DNA of 64,000 bases from Erodium maritimum. Its lineage: Eukaryota > Streptophyta > Magnoliopsida > Geraniales > Geraniaceae. The stretch lies in the NCBI GenBank assembly GCA_963921825.1, contig OY997591.1, positions 57,638,531 to 57,702,530 of the forward strand. Reading direction: 5' to 3'. Under the pieces are notes generated by a model. It searched no databases. It was not told the DNA's origin and saw only the letters and a list, made by a program, of their open reading frames with translations. A program made the translations under genes and the position numbers. Positions 36,421-49,560 of the stretch are shown here, piece after piece; position 1 is the first letter of the stretch; the number at the start of each line of letters is the position of its first letter.

Positions 36421-39404
36421 TCTCTCACCACACGTACAAGATCGGTACACATCTCGGTCAAACATCGTCTTGGACCGAGAGTCATCGAGTACTGATCACG
36501 CCATCCTTGGCCTCGATACACTTCACTAGAACTATCCCTCAGTGTAAGTTCACTCCGGATACGCCGTGTCTTGGAACACCCCAAAACAGGGTATAATACA
36601 CAGCATAAACCACTGATGGTCTCGGTATACCAACCGGACCATCTCAACATAGCACACAACCGGTCTATCACTCACCCGGTCATATCACAACCAAGGGTTC
36701 ACATTATCAAACATGGCACACTTGCCCACACACAGTCACAACATGCAACACCGAGTATAATCTTACTTAGACTCTCACACAACGATTATAGCACACAACA
36801 CGCAATCCTAGGGCTTGACATGGCCCATTTACCAGCACGGCAATTTTCCCAAGTATTGAAAGAAGTTAACGCAAGTAACTAGTGAATCTCGTCCTACATG
36901 TTACTAGACTTATTCGTTTAATCATTTAAGTAAAGTATTCGTTCCTATATGCCAACTAGGACCTTTCCGGTTATTATTAAAACCTAATCATGCATACTAG
37001 TAACTTTCCGTAATTAAAGCGGTATCCGCTACTTTCCCTACCTCAACCAAAGAACAACCGCTACGTCTCCTAGCTGCTGACGTCCTGGCTTGCTACCTCC
37101 GGTCTTCTCTTCGATCGAAGCCGGACTCTAATTTAAAACGAAAGCCACAATCAAAAACGGTTTCAAAGATAAATTAAAAGTTACGACGGTTTCGATTTAA
37201 GTTCAACAGTTGTCATTTAAACCCGAGCGGGCAAAAACGGGATTAACGACGAATCGGGTTCGAGTACTCGAATACAGAACCCGGTGCACGTTTCCCGAGG
37301 TACGGTTACCGATACACTGATCTTGAGGCACGGGTTTTGAGGTACGAGTTTTGAGGTACGAGTTTCGTGGCACGATTCCTGAGGTGCGGGTTTCGTGGCA
37401 CGATTCCTGAGGTACCGATTCAACGTTCCACTTTTGTCCCATTTTCAGTCCGGTTTAAACGACGTTTCAAGGTACTCAGATTCGTTCAAACGACCAAATA
37501 ACAACCTTTTTAAGATTATTTTTAATCCCTTTTCAATTTAACTCAGATTTTCGTTTTTTTACAAGTTGAATCCTTTAATCTCTTCAGTTAAACAACTTCA
37601 ACAACTTGTCCAGATCCAAACGGTTTTTCGTTTCATCACGCCCAGATTCGAAAAGGAGCTCGTGAACCAAAAGAAACAGAAGAAGAAGAAGAAGAAAGAG
37701 GGGTGTTCGGGTCCGAAAACTGACCGGTCACCGGCGGAGATGTCGGCGACCAACACAGCACGTTTATATTTTTCGATTCTCACCGTGGGAAAAAGGAGGC
37801 GGCGGAAGACGACGGGAACTCGCCTCAGATCCGGACGAGAGGCGAACGCCGGTGACGTCTGAAACTTGGGCGGTGGTTTGGGTTTGAACGTGGACGGCGA
37901 GGGGGAAGCTCGAACGATGAGGGTACATGAGACGGTGCCGGAGTCTGTGAGAGAAGAGGAGGAGGCGGGGGTTTCGGGGCTACGCGAGAAGGAGGGGGAG
38001 AAACAGCTCGGTGGCGTGGCCGGCGAGCTGTGGCTAGACGGGAAGGAGGCCGGCGATGGAGAGAGGGAAGGAGCTCGGCGAGGTTGTGGTGGTCGGAGGG
38101 GAGATGAAGGTCTGCCGTGAGTTTAGGAGAAGACGATGGAGGTAGAGAGAGAGAAGTCTGGCGGTAGAGAGAGAAGGCAAAATGGGGTTGAAAACACTAA
38201 TTTTGCTTTTTAAACCGAGGCACAGACTGGGCTTGGGCCCAGAACCGGGATCGACGTCTTCTTGGGCTTCTCGGCCCAAATAGAGATGGCCTGGCGCGGG
38301 TTGGCCTGGTTCGGGTCGGGTTGTTGGTCGTGTCAGGCCCGCCAGTCCAGCCTTCCCTCTTTTTTTTCTTTTTTTTTCTTTTTAAACGAATCAAGAGTTA
38401 ATCCAATTTTTGACCTCAACGCTCCGATCGAATAAAATTAAATAAATTAAAATCTTTTCCGAAGTGGTCTTCACGATCTACCCCCCTTAAAAGAATTTCG
38501 TCCTCGAAATTTAAAACGAACGCGCTCCACTTAACCCCAACTCAGGGAACGTCCGATTAAAACTTCAAGTCCACCAACCCTCAAGCACGCGGAAAACACT
38601 TAAGCCAGTTAGTCGATACTGAAATCCTTCGTCGGTTGAGACGTCACACCGACACACGCAACTTGGTCGCGATACCCTATACCGGAACCGTCTATCGGTG
38701 TAAGTATCACACCGGAAAAAAATTTCTCACCTCGCACTCAAAACGGATCCAACACACGGACACTCCTCCTCGGCTACTCACTCGTTTAACCAAGTATCAC
38801 GCTCCTAACAAATAAAAGAAGTCCACGTCCCGTTACTCGGACTATCGTCATCGAACTCCAAACGTAGTCACGCCCTGACCAACCACCCACAGTAACACAA
38901 GTAAACAACACGCAAACTCAACCAGTTTACAGGTTGATTCACCCACAGTACCACGAAACTGAACACACTACGAGTACCAGTCCCTCAGGCTCCGAACGGC
39001 TTGGGTACCTCGCGCGTATCTCATCCTTGCGCTTCCGTGTCAACTCTACGCGGTTCTTAATCGTCCACGGTCACGCGACCCTTCAGTCGCTTCTCGAGCA
39101 ACTTGGGACCACTCTGGTCACTATTAAACCTCAAGTGTGCCCTGCTTGGGCAAATGCCTGACCTACCATCCAACGCTTCGTGCGGTTCCATATTGTCATT
39201 GGCCTGAAAGCGTTGTGGTAGTCGTACTCGGTGATTTGTTTCCGGATACCTCGTGAAGTACTCCCACTTCTACCATACACTACACACACTCGTCCAACCA
39301 CAACGTACTCAATCGGGGTGTCAAGACGCCAGAACCGCATCAAGGTTCTACTCTTAGACTCCCACTTCTCATCACGTATAAAGAACACCGAAGAAGGCGA
39401 TGCA

Positions 39405-39447
39405 TGTGGGTTATGGGCCCATCACGCTTCCGCTGCGCCACTCTGAT
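39405..39447 (-). other. 5' half of initiator tRNA-Met, second copy
   Basis: Identical to 25,531-25,573, as part of the duplicated unit. Confidence 0.8.
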
Positions 39448-42040
39448 CTCATCGTCACTCAGTCACCTCTCCTTACCGGGCTGACGGTTACTAGTGTTGT
39501 TGCGGCCCTCCGCCGCTCGGGCACTCGTCTCCGATGTCCCGGCTGCCGACAGCGTAAACACACTGGTCCCCCGTTCCAACACGAAGGGACCTCCCGATGT
39601 TCCTGATCATGTCTGCTTCATACGGTCAGACAGTGCCTGAGGCCGGGAAACCCTACGGTTCTCTAACCCTCTCAAGTCTCGAGTCTCGTACAATCCCGCA
39701 GCACTGCTCAGTCGCTAACGAGTCTTACGGGCCCTCGCGGTCTTTCGGTGACCTCGTTCCACTGTTGTCGTTGTATCCACCATCTCAAAACTACAACCGA
39801 TTCATCGGGTTGATAACTTGACCTAAACTACGGGCTTGGGGCCCTCTCTCAAACTTCTTGCATTCATTTGCCTCGACGGCCACCTAAACTGGTGCAACGG
39901 TCCATGCCGTAACTCTGGTCTCGCACCTCATCTCTGATACTCCATCCCGTGGCAGCCCGGGACCTGCTGGTGTTGTTCCTCTTAACCTCCCCAGTGGGAG
40001 TAACTCGGGCACTTGTGCCCCCAACGGCTTACCTCTCCTACCTCGAGGTGCCACGACGCAAGTACCCTCCACACGGGTAACGCCCACATTTAGTTTCTTA
40101 CTCTTAAAAACGACACGTTTAAAATAACTAACGCCACACACAGTCCAGTCACTACTACTCATAGTAATAATATACTTAATATAGTATAGTCACACAGATG
40201 CACACAGCAAAGAAGTTAGCACACTAGTGCTTCACACAGACTTATATACACACAGATCATATATACACACAACAGGATTACACACGATTTCACACTTAAG
40301 CCACATAGGATACAGTTACACTACAGGCAACCACAAAGCACACTCATATTTCAGTTTCAAATTCTTAGCAGTCCTCTTTCTAACATAACATTCATGTTGA
40401 CATCGCGTCGTTACAACCTGATTCAGACGTCCCCGAACTACGTTGTAACCACTTGGCATCCCCACAATCACGTCTAGCTACAGTGGCCCCTATAGCTGAA
40501 TCGTGATGGTACATACACTTCAGTTTCTGTAGAAAATCGGGCATGACCCGTTTGTAAATTAAGTCAACCATCCGCTTATGCGGGACAACCAACATTAGCT
40601 GCACACAACACTCAATCACAATTATACCACACAGCAGTTTATCGCAACTTTAACACCTCGGTCTCGGTGATATTACTCTTACCGTTCGACCGAGTCCACA
40701 CTTGGAAAACAGTTCAACTCCAACAATAACCGCAACACACACAAGTTCACCAAAATTCCACGGCACTTGGGTCGGGCGTTTCACCAATCAAACACGGCCG
40801 ACCGAGACGGCAACCCACATAACAATTTAATCAACCAACACGTCATAACTAGCCCGAGCCTCGCTCGGTAACCAACCTCGATCTCAACCGATCGGCATCA
40901 CGGATCCACTGAGGTGTACAGTACACAATGATTAAGGTTCAAATCAAATACGGTAAAACTTAAACAACACACTTAACAAACGAGGCTCTTGTCGTTTGGA
41001 CTCTACGCACGGGATATTTCCAACTCGCGTCACTGAGCACTACGACTTGAACCACCTAAATCTACCCACCTAATTGACGTACGGTCCGAGGTTTGAAAAA
41101 TCACTTCAAATTGCAACCAGGCTCTGATACCAAATTGTCACGCCCTAAATCCGGTTTTGACCGAATTCGAGACGTGAACTAAAACGATAATAAATTTAAC
41201 GGAAAGTAAAGCCAACAAGTCTCAAATCGTAGTTTAAAACTTTAAACAACGTCGCGAGTCACAGCTCGGTAAAAACAACGGTAAAAAGACTATACATCTC
41301 TAGACACTAGCCCGAATCCCCATCAGCTCCCTAGCCTCGAGAATCCTGCCAGTGGTGTTTGGGTCCGAAAACCGACCGGTCACCGGCGGAGATGCTAGCG
41401 ACCAACACATCACGTTTATATTTTTCGATTCTCACCGTGGGAAAAAGGAGGTGGCGGAAGATGGCGGGAACTCGCCTCAAATCCGGACGAGAGGCGAACG
41501 TCGGTGACGTCTGAAACGCCGACGACGATTTGGGGTTGAATGGTGACGGCGAGGGGGAAGCTCGGACGATGAGGGTACAGGCGACGGTGGCGGCGGCCGT
41601 TAGAGAAGAGGATGCGGGGGTTTCGGGGCTACGCGAAAAGGAGGGGGAGAAACAGCTCGGTGGCTTGGCCGGCGAACTGTGGCTGGACGGGAAGGAGGCC
41701 GACGATGGAGAGAGGGAAGGAGCTCGGCGAGGTTGTGGTGGTCGGAGGGGAGATGAAGGTATGCTGTGAGTTGAGGAGAATATGATGGAGGTAGAGAGAG
41801 AGAAGTCTGGCGGTAGAGAGAGAAGGCAAAATGGGGTTGAAAACCCTAATTTTGCTTTTTAAACCGAGGCTCAGACTGGGCTTGGGCCCAGAACCCCGAT
41901 TCCTTCTTGGAGTTGGTCTTATCAATAAAAATTTGGAGCTTATCAAAAAAATATATGCTAAAAACAAAAGTTTCAAGCAAAAACAAAACTTCCTCAACAC
42001 CGTCTTGTGAATACCGAAGGTAGCACGGCTCTAATACCAC

Positions 42041-43910
42041 TGTTGGGTCTCAGTGGAGGGTATGAACACATACTCTCAGCGGAAGCAAATAAAACCCGAG
42101 ACCATGCAAGGAAAAACTACCAAAGATTAAATACACAAGACCAAAACGAAATAAATGAAGTGACTCAACTTTCAGCTCTTTTATCTGAATAACGAACAGT
42201 TGAAATACAAATTCCACCGTTCACTTTGAAACCAATACGTGGAGAAAACTCAATCCAAAAATCAGCTTCATCAGAGCTTGGGTGAATTTCCGATCGAGCT
42301 CATGAAGGTGGCTGGTCGGACAGAAAACAGTGCAGAAATTCTACATCTTTCTTCTCTATTTGTTCAAGAACACCAAGAAAAGATGATCGGCTTGAGTCTC
42401 CAAGACACCTACGTATCCACCCCGAGAATCAAATCCACGTAATTCTTGTATTTAGAACTCAAGAACACAAATTTTGGAGAGGAAAAAGTCTTGGCCAAAA
42501 CCTAGAGAGAGGAAGAAGATGGAATTGTGTACTACTTCTTGTCTTGTGTTTTTTTATGTGAATAAGATGACTTAATCCAACAACAACAACAAAAACAATG
42601 ACAAATAAGGTGTAGAGAAGCATGGTGTAAATAGAACAAGTATGGTGCTAGGTATGGGAGGACATGATGTGGTTAGGTGATGAATCACCAACACTTTAAT
42701 CCATGTCTTCCATAATTAGTGCTAATTAATCAAGACCTTGATTAATTATTTCAATGGGCCTTGGTTGACATGGGCCTCTCATGGGTCTCTTGGAACATGG
42801 CCCGTGGTCATTCCCAACGAGGTCCCGTGACGCGTTCACCGCCTCCAAGCCTTCCATACCGGAAATGTTAAACATTATCCGAAGCGATCAATCCCAAGAC
42901 TCCAAGCCTTGTCTCGATCCATAAAGTCCGATTCACTTAGGAGAACATGACCCAAAACCCATTTTTGGTCACGTCCCAAGACAACTCCCTTTTGGCCATC
43001 CTCCATAAATGTGTCAATAAGTTTCACCCTCCGGTGTGACCCTTAGGTTTATGCATATCAATAGATCAATGTAAAATCACATTTTATTGATCCTATTTAA
43101 GTGGAAACTAACGAGACTTTAGTATTTCCTAACAATGCATAACGAATCGACCTTGTCGATTTTAACCTTTCTGTCGTCTCTGTCATTATCCTTTTATCTC
43201 CGATATCCTGATTGAGATAAGGCATAGAGTCATCATCCTTATTATTCTCAATCATTGTTCCTTGATATCTGATATGACTGAATATATGATACCCAATATC
43301 ATGTGTATGGCCATGTTGTTCTTTCAGTCACCCTCGATCAAGCGGCCGAGAACCGATATCTTTCCCATACCGTAGTATGAGGGATAAATCCCATATCCGT
43401 CTTTCGTGTCACTCATGCAGTCCATCCCCAAGCCAATCTTGGCCTTTATGGAAGCCATGTTACGGACAACGTTAGGCTCTGGTCAAACTCGTTTATTTAC
43501 TGCATAGCGATCACAAAGACTCCTTGGTCTAAGGATACATGACAAGCTACGACAATGAATATGTTCATGACTTGATCTATGGCGCATATTCATGTTGAGT
43601 CGTCCAATATCATGTCCCACATGATATCTATGATCAGACTCCGGAATTATATTCCAATGACTAACAGAACGTAAGCCATAAAGATCCATCTTTCATACTA
43701 GTCGCTTCTAGTGAAGCTTTGTTGACTAGGGACCGATCGAGTGTGATCTATCTCGATCTATTATTATGTTCGCATGGTGGGCATAGATCAGAGCACACAT
43801 CGATATATTACTCCAACACATAAGTAATATAAAGCCGCTTTAATTTTATTGTTAACGATGATATATACATTTGGACATTTAGGATTGAACTACGGGCACT
43901 AAGGCTAACA
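42041..43910 (-). mobile_element. 5' LTR of copia A (1.87 kb)
   Basis: Runs from TGTTGGGTCTCAGTGG to GGCTAACA. The primer-binding region lies just to its left on the plus strand (42,026-42,040), in a CTCTAATACCAC form. It is the only uninterrupted copia A LTR in the window. It is followed at 43,911 by the right copy of the 470-bp repeat. Confidence 0.85.
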
Positions 43911-43913
43911 ACC

Positions 43914-44289
43914 AGGACCAGAGCATTGTCTGTCAATGAAGCACCAATTCTGTAGCAGGTACCATATATCAAAAGGCAGGTCTTCTCAAGAAATCACCAA
44001 GGATTGTGTTTGAAGTAACTTCACTAAACCCTCACATATCCAAGCAAAAAACCATAACATGTCAATAAGATCAGCACTGATCTAATATCAACCCAAGAGA
44101 GAGGTAAACTGAAAAACACTCAAAACCTAGCAAAAACTCTACCTTCTCACAAAAACAAGTGGACTTAGATACATATTAGTATATGAAACTACCCATTCAC
44201 GGTTAAAAACACAAAAACAACAAAGAACCAGAATTAACAATGCCCTTACCAAACTCACATGTCACTTCCCCAAGAACACCCCCCCCCCC

Positions 44290-44320
<31 letters not shown>

Positions 44321-44386
44321 ACACCTAAAAACCACCCCAAGAACACCCAAATCAACCAAAACCAAAGAGTAACCATAGAAGATCTC
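43914..44386. repeat. Right copy of ~470-bp direct repeat with poly-C and (CA)n
   Basis: Homologous to 2,076-2,541 in the same orientation. It has 28 C at 44,279-44,306 followed directly by a CA microsatellite to about 44,324. It continues into the large LINE at 44,387, so it is probably that LINE's 3' UTR. Confidence 0.7.
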
Positions 44387-44405
44387 AATCCAGATGCAAT
44401 TGAAA

Positions 44406-47400
44406 TTAATTCCTAATCTTTATTCTGTAGCAAGACTTAAGGGAGGAAATCCAAGGTTGGAAAGAGAAAGATTGATATTTATAAAAAAGACTCCATTCCA
44501 AATTGAAAGAGTAATTCTGAATTTTTTCTAATAAGTTCAAAGGAGAGGCTAAAACATTATTGAATATCAAATCATTCCTGGAGAGCCTGATATGCCAAAG
44601 AGTGATAAATGCAATATTCCTCCATTGTTTGTTGGATGCTCTAGGACTAAGTTCCATCCAAGAGTAAATGACTTCCAAGAATACACCCATCTGAGCTCCT
44701 TTGATGCCCCACCAATCCAACACTACAGACCAAACTAACCAAGATCTATGACAATTTAATGGCATGTGATTGATCTCTTTAAAGTCTTAGCCACAGGGGC
44801 AAAGGGAATCCTGCAGGTTAAAATTTAAACCTCTACCATCTAAAAATAACTTAGTGGGCAAGGCATTATGGCAAGTTAGCCAGGAAAATGCAGAGATTTT
44901 AGGAGGTAAAATAAGAGACCAGAGAAGTTTTGCCCAAGGAAGATCTTGTGTATCAGTTTCTTCTAAAAAGCCATACATCTTCTTTACTTTAAAACCAACT
45001 TCATGAATTTTCCGCACCATTTTATCCTCTCATGTATCTTGTAGGCTGAAGAGGTTGAGAAAATCAGATACGGCTCTGAACTGTCCAATTTCCCAGCCCC
45101 TAAATTGTCTTCTAAAGTTTAAAAATCAGTTGTCATTGTTCCAAAAAAGAGCTACCTTCTACTTTTTCTGCAAGCATAGGTGAAAATGTTTGTGGAACCT
45201 ATCTTTAAGAGGAACATCAATCAACCAAATGTCACTTCATAAATCCACCCTTAGGCCATTATTCACAAACCACTCCAAACCGGAGAATCCAACTGCATTG
45301 CTGAATTTTTTGTCAGATAATAATGACTGAATGTGGCTGAGAAAATTTTGATTCCCTGAAATTTTAATATAGGAAAGATCCCAATCTTCTGCACACCAAC
45401 CATACTTAGCACAAATGAATTTTTTCCAAAAAGAATTAGTCTCAATTGTAAATCTCCACCACCACTTAGGCAAGAGTGTTGAGTTCATGATATATGGATT
45501 TTTTTTTATCCCAAGGCCACCTTTCTCTCTAGAAGTGAAAACCAGTCCCCATATAACTTTGTGAAGCACTTTTTTTGTTACGGGTCCATTTCATAAAAAT
45601 CTCCTCTGCCACATTTCCATTCCTCTTAACACTTTCTTTGGGGCTTTAGAGAGAGACATATAGTATAGGGGAAGGGAAGAGAGAGAGGATTTGATTAAAG
45701 TAATCCTCCCTCCAAAATTGAGTGTCTTGGCCTGCCACATATTAAGTTTTCTTTTGAACTTTTGTAAAATAGGGACCCATGTTTTATACCTTCTTGGATC
45801 GGCTCCTAACTGAAATCCCAGATAGTCTAGTGGGAGGAAAGTTGATTCACAACCAAGAATATCATACACTTGAGATAAACTGATAGTAGAAGGATTAATG
45901 AGTACCACTTTGGATTGACTGAAGTTGATCTTCAATCCTGAAGCTAACTGAAAAGCCTTGAGAGATGACTTGATGTTATGGACATGAGGAATTTTAGATT
46001 TCAAAATGATGAGGGTATCATCAGCAAACTGCAAGTGAGAGATAGTATGACCCAAATTGCCACACTTGATCCCCTCTAAATTTCTTGAGGAGATACCTTC
46101 CTCTAAAATAAGATGGATGCCTTCAGCTGCAAGAGCAAAGAGGAGTGGAGAAAGGGAAACAACCTTTCCTCAATCCCCTAAAGAGTTTGAAGTCTGCAGA
46201 GGGTGATCCATTAACCAATACTGAAGCCCAAGCCTCAAAACAATAAGTCATCCACATTCTCCAAATTCTGCCAAAACCCATATAAACCAGTACCTTGTCC
46301 ACAAAATCTCAATCTAGATGATCATAAGCCTTCTCAAAATTTGCCTTAAAAATAATAACCTCTTCTTTTGATGATTTTAATGAATGAATAAGCTCGTATT
46401 CTATTATTAGGCCATCTAGAGTTTGCCTCCCTGCAATGAAGCATGTCTGCACATCACTAACTAGTTGATTCATTACTGTCTTTAATCTTGCAGCAAGGAT
46501 TTTAGAGATAATTTTATACAAAGTCCCAACTAAACTGATAGGTTTGAATTCATCAAAAGGTGTAGGGATAGGAACTTTAGGGAACAAAGTGAATAAGGAG
46601 GATGTATTCCTTTTCCCAGAAGACCAGTAAGATGAAATTGATGGCAAAAAGTACAGATATCTTCTTGTAAAAAAATCTCAACCCTTCTGAAAGAATTTTA
46701 GTGTGTAACCATCAAGACATGGAGCTTTCTCCCCATCACAATCCATCATTGCAAAGTGGATCTCTGCCTCAGAGAAAGGTCTTTCTAAGAATGAAGCTTT
46801 AGCAAGAGAGATACAACTGAAAGGCAATTGAGAGACATCCAAAAGGATATAGTATGATTTCTGAAACCTAGCCCCAAAGTGACTGCTAGCTGCCTTCTTA
46901 ATATTAGATGGAGAAGAGAATGTGAGGCCTCCTTCTACAATTTGAGAAATTTTCTTCCTTGATGTTGAATAATTATCCAACAAGTGATAATATCTAGTAC
47001 ACCTCTCCCCATTCTTAATCAACTTGTCTCTAGATTTTTGTCTTCAGACTTTGGTCAAGGCTTTCAATTTCTGAATTAATAGAGCACCTGTATGTGCTCT
47101 CAAAGATCTCTCATAGGGTGTTAGCTCTCTAATCTCCACAACACCATCAAGCTCATTAATCTGCAATTGTCGAGCATCAATACTTTTCTTTAGAAAACCA
47201 AACACCTCAATATTCCACTGCTTTAAAAATTCTTTTAGTTTCTTCAATTTCATCCAAATAACAAATTGTGGTTCCCCAACAATCTTCAAAGAAGTCCAAA
47301 AAAGTGCCACATCAGTTAGGAAGAGATGATGATCAAGCCAAGCATTTAAAATTTTAAAAGGTCTAGGACCCCAGTCAATGAAATGATCAGCAAGAATTAT

Positions 47401-48055
47401 AGGCTTCCGATCATAAATTGATCTAGCAAGGTAGGACTAAAAGAGATTATGAAACGGGACTATTACTTGTTGTGCAAGTAAGAACCTATCTAGTCTTGAG
47501 GCTCTAGATTGAGAGTTAAACCAAGTGTATTTACCACCACTGAGAGGGGGATCAATCAAAGAGGCATCATCTAAGAAATTATTAAAGTATCTGATAGAGG
47601 GAAGAGATTGAGATGAACTAGTTTTTTCAACACGATCAAGTATTGAGTTGAAATCTCCTGCACATATGTAGAAATCTCCCAGCCTTAGTAATTCCTCAGA
47701 TAGTTCCTGCTATATTTTCAGTGAGCATACACATTAATGATTTCCACATTGATATTCCACTCCACTGAGAACCCAAACCAGATCAAAGCATGATTGATAG
47801 GCTTGATGAATTGAACTATAAAAGCCTTCACATTCCAAATGGTGCAAATCTCTCCCGCTAATCCAATGGCATCAATTGTAGTCAGCTCCCAACCATTTAT
47901 CAACCTCACTGATCTTAAAAAAAAGGAGGCATGTCTTGTAATTTTGTCTCCTGCAACACAATGAATAAAGGCTTGTGTTTCTAAATAACATCTCTAAGAG
48001 CTCTCCGTTTCTGTACGGAGGATGATCCTCTCAAGTTCCAGGAGAGGATCTTCAT
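44406..48055 (-). pseudogene. LINE ORF2: endonuclease-reverse transcriptase (decayed)
   Basis: The start MKILSWNLRGSSSVQKRRAL at 48,055 is a typical plant L1 endonuclease N-terminus. An in-frame stop follows after about 24 codons, and LQETKL (catalytic Glu region) comes soon after. Endonuclease parts continue to about 47,718 (INVYAH). A coiled linker lies at 47,044-47,310. Reverse transcriptase covers about 47,022-45,591: DCDGEKAPCLDGYTLKFFQK, PISLVGTLYKIISKILAARL, then the FADD catalytic motif in ISHLQFADDTLIIL near 46,030. A zf-RVT domain lies at 45,020-44,787 (LPPKISAFSWLTCHNALPTK ending CPCG), and the C-terminus ends at 44,406. The total of about 1,215 codons matches plant L1 ORF2. Several frameshifts and stops make it inactive. 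Confidence 0.85.
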
Positions 48056-48063
48056 CCTCAGAG

Positions 48064-48717
48064 CTAATGAGAACTATGGATCCTGGCTTGAGATTCGATC
48101 TCATCCAGACAAGCTTCTTCCTCTCCTTCTAGGTCTACAAAGTCATCTTCAGAATCAGTTTCAAAGTTGAGCCTTTGATTAATCTCTGCCTCAAAATTGT
48201 CAAATTGATGTATAAATAATTCATCAGCAACAAAAGCCTTCAAACGAAGTCTTACAATATTCTCAGGGGCTTTTATATTCTTCACGGGTTGTTGAAGTTG
48301 TGCCTTTTCTTTTCTTATTCTTGTCTGTCAGTGGGAGTAGAGGTACCTTTTTGCCTCTCTTAGATCTACTATCATAAACATATGAGACCTGAGGCTTCTT
48401 ATATTTTTTCTTGGCTGCAGAATTTTTAGATTGAGAAGAGGTGAACTGAGTGTGTATACTATTGTTCCCAGAGAAAATAAAGTTCAGATTTTGAGTTCCC
48501 TCCAAAAATACTTCTTTCTCAATGACTAAATCTGCTTGTGGTCCCTATGGAGTACTTTTTCTCAATGAATAAATCAGCTAAGCTCTCCACTTGAACCTCC
48601 TCAACACTAACTTAGGCCTCGAACGAAAAGGCTGGAGAATCACAGCCCATCAATACAACATACTTTGGCTGTTGGGATGTATTTGAGCCCACCACAACCA
48701 AATACTCTGATTGTTGG
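48064..48717 (-). pseudogene. LINE ORF1, C-terminal part
   Basis: Lysine-rich then acidic sequence (KKKYKKPQVSYVYDSRSKRG; TDSEDDFVDLEGEEEACLDE) ending in a stop at 48,064, nine bases before the ORF2 ATG. It continues the RRM-bearing ORF1 found on the far side of the solo LTR. It is broken by at least one frame change (two overlapping open pieces, 48,263-48,505 and 48,064-48,285). Confidence 0.65.
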
Positions 48718-49279
48718 TGTCACGCCCCAAATCCGGTTTTGACCGGACTCGAGACGTGAACTAAAGAGAATAATAAAATAATAACAAAATAAGTTTAAAC
48801 AACATAAATCTTCGAATAGTTCATAATCAAAAACTTAAGCCACGAGTCAAAGCTCAAAAGTTAAATAAAAAGGGACATTGTTTAATACAAGAAAGAAAAG
48901 TGCATCTCTACTAAAGATAAGTCTTCGGACTCTCGATGAGCTCCCGAGTTCTGAGACGTCCTCTAAACCGACTCACGATCAAAACCTGTAGAAACAGTAA
49001 AACAGAGGGGGTGAGCTTTCGCTCAGTAGGAAAAAGTAGTAATGGGAATGACTCATGCACTGTCACCACAAATACTCGGTCAAAAATTCATACTAGTACA
49101 TGACAACTCAGGCCCTAACCAACAGGAATATAACATTATCGACAACAGAATCAGCTAGAGAAACACACGACAACAAAATATTACATTACAATGCCAACTA
49201 CAACAACACTCAAACCGACATCATACGGACATGAAAAAGGTACACCATGACACTCCGAACATCACTCATAACTCAACAT

Positions 49280-49560
49280 ATCGTACCGGAACACGACATC
49301 GGTCTAGATATCTTCCCGGACCCGCACATCGGGGTGAAATACATACATCGTACCGGAATACACCATCGGCCTAGATGTCTTCCCGGACACACAGCATCGG
49401 GGTGAAACAAATAATACATCATACCGGAATACCCATCGGTCTAGATGTCTTCCCGGAAACGCACATCGGGGTAAGCAAACAATACATCATACCGGAAACG
49501 CACATCGGTCTAGATGTCTTCCCGGAAACGCACATCAGGGTAAACCTCATCACACACATA
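49280..49560 (+). repeat. ~67-70-bp minisatellite, 4 copies
   Basis: Units with CATCGGTCTAGATGTCTTCC and CACATCGGGGTAA repeat, with TCTTCCCGGA anchors at 49,311, 49,378, 49,448 and 49,517. It occupies the LTR subregion that carries unrelated repeats in the other family members. Confidence 0.85.

Larger units (their letters stand above)
35174..41894 (-). mobile_element. LARD-type element, second copy (fossil)
   Basis: Duplicate of 21,300-28,020. The 3' LTR is 35,174-38,473 and the incomplete 5' LTR starts at 41,137. It was made by the segmental duplication, not by a second insertion. It includes the tRNA-Met half at 39,405-39,447. Confidence 0.8.
28797..42670. repeat. 13,874-bp tandem duplication, unit 2
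   Basis: Head-to-tail second copy of 14,923-28,796. It ends at 42,670, where GGTTAGGTG continues into the copia A version of the LTR. All elements described for 14,923-28,796 recur here at +13,874. Confidence 0.93.
2538..43910 (-). mobile_element. Outer Ty1/copia element 'copia A' with nested insertions (fossil)
   Basis: A Ty1/copia LTR retrotransposon read on the minus strand and spread over 41 kb by insertions and by the 13.9-kb tandem duplication. Its 3' LTR lies in pieces between 2,538 and about 16,630. Its internal region is about 16,640-20,807 plus 28,089-28,166 (repeated at 30,514-34,681 and 41,963-42,040). Its 5' LTR is the one at 42,041-43,910. A primer-binding site complementary to initiator tRNA-Met (TGGTANNAGAGC type) adjoins the 5' LTR. 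Gag, integrase and reverse-transcriptase regions are recognisable in copia order. The element is broken with many breaks and is an old copy. Its left outer end is not a clean LTR terminus. Confidence 0.8.

Noticed and set aside
28797-42670. Independent second insertions of the LINE, LARD and copia in unit 2
   Set aside because: All boundaries, target duplications and insertion joints recur at exactly +13,874, so one segmental duplication explains them.
2076-44386. The 470-bp flanking repeats as a target-site duplication or LTR pair
   Set aside because: They are far longer than a copia target duplication, lack TG...CA termini, and the right copy continues into the LINE 3' end.
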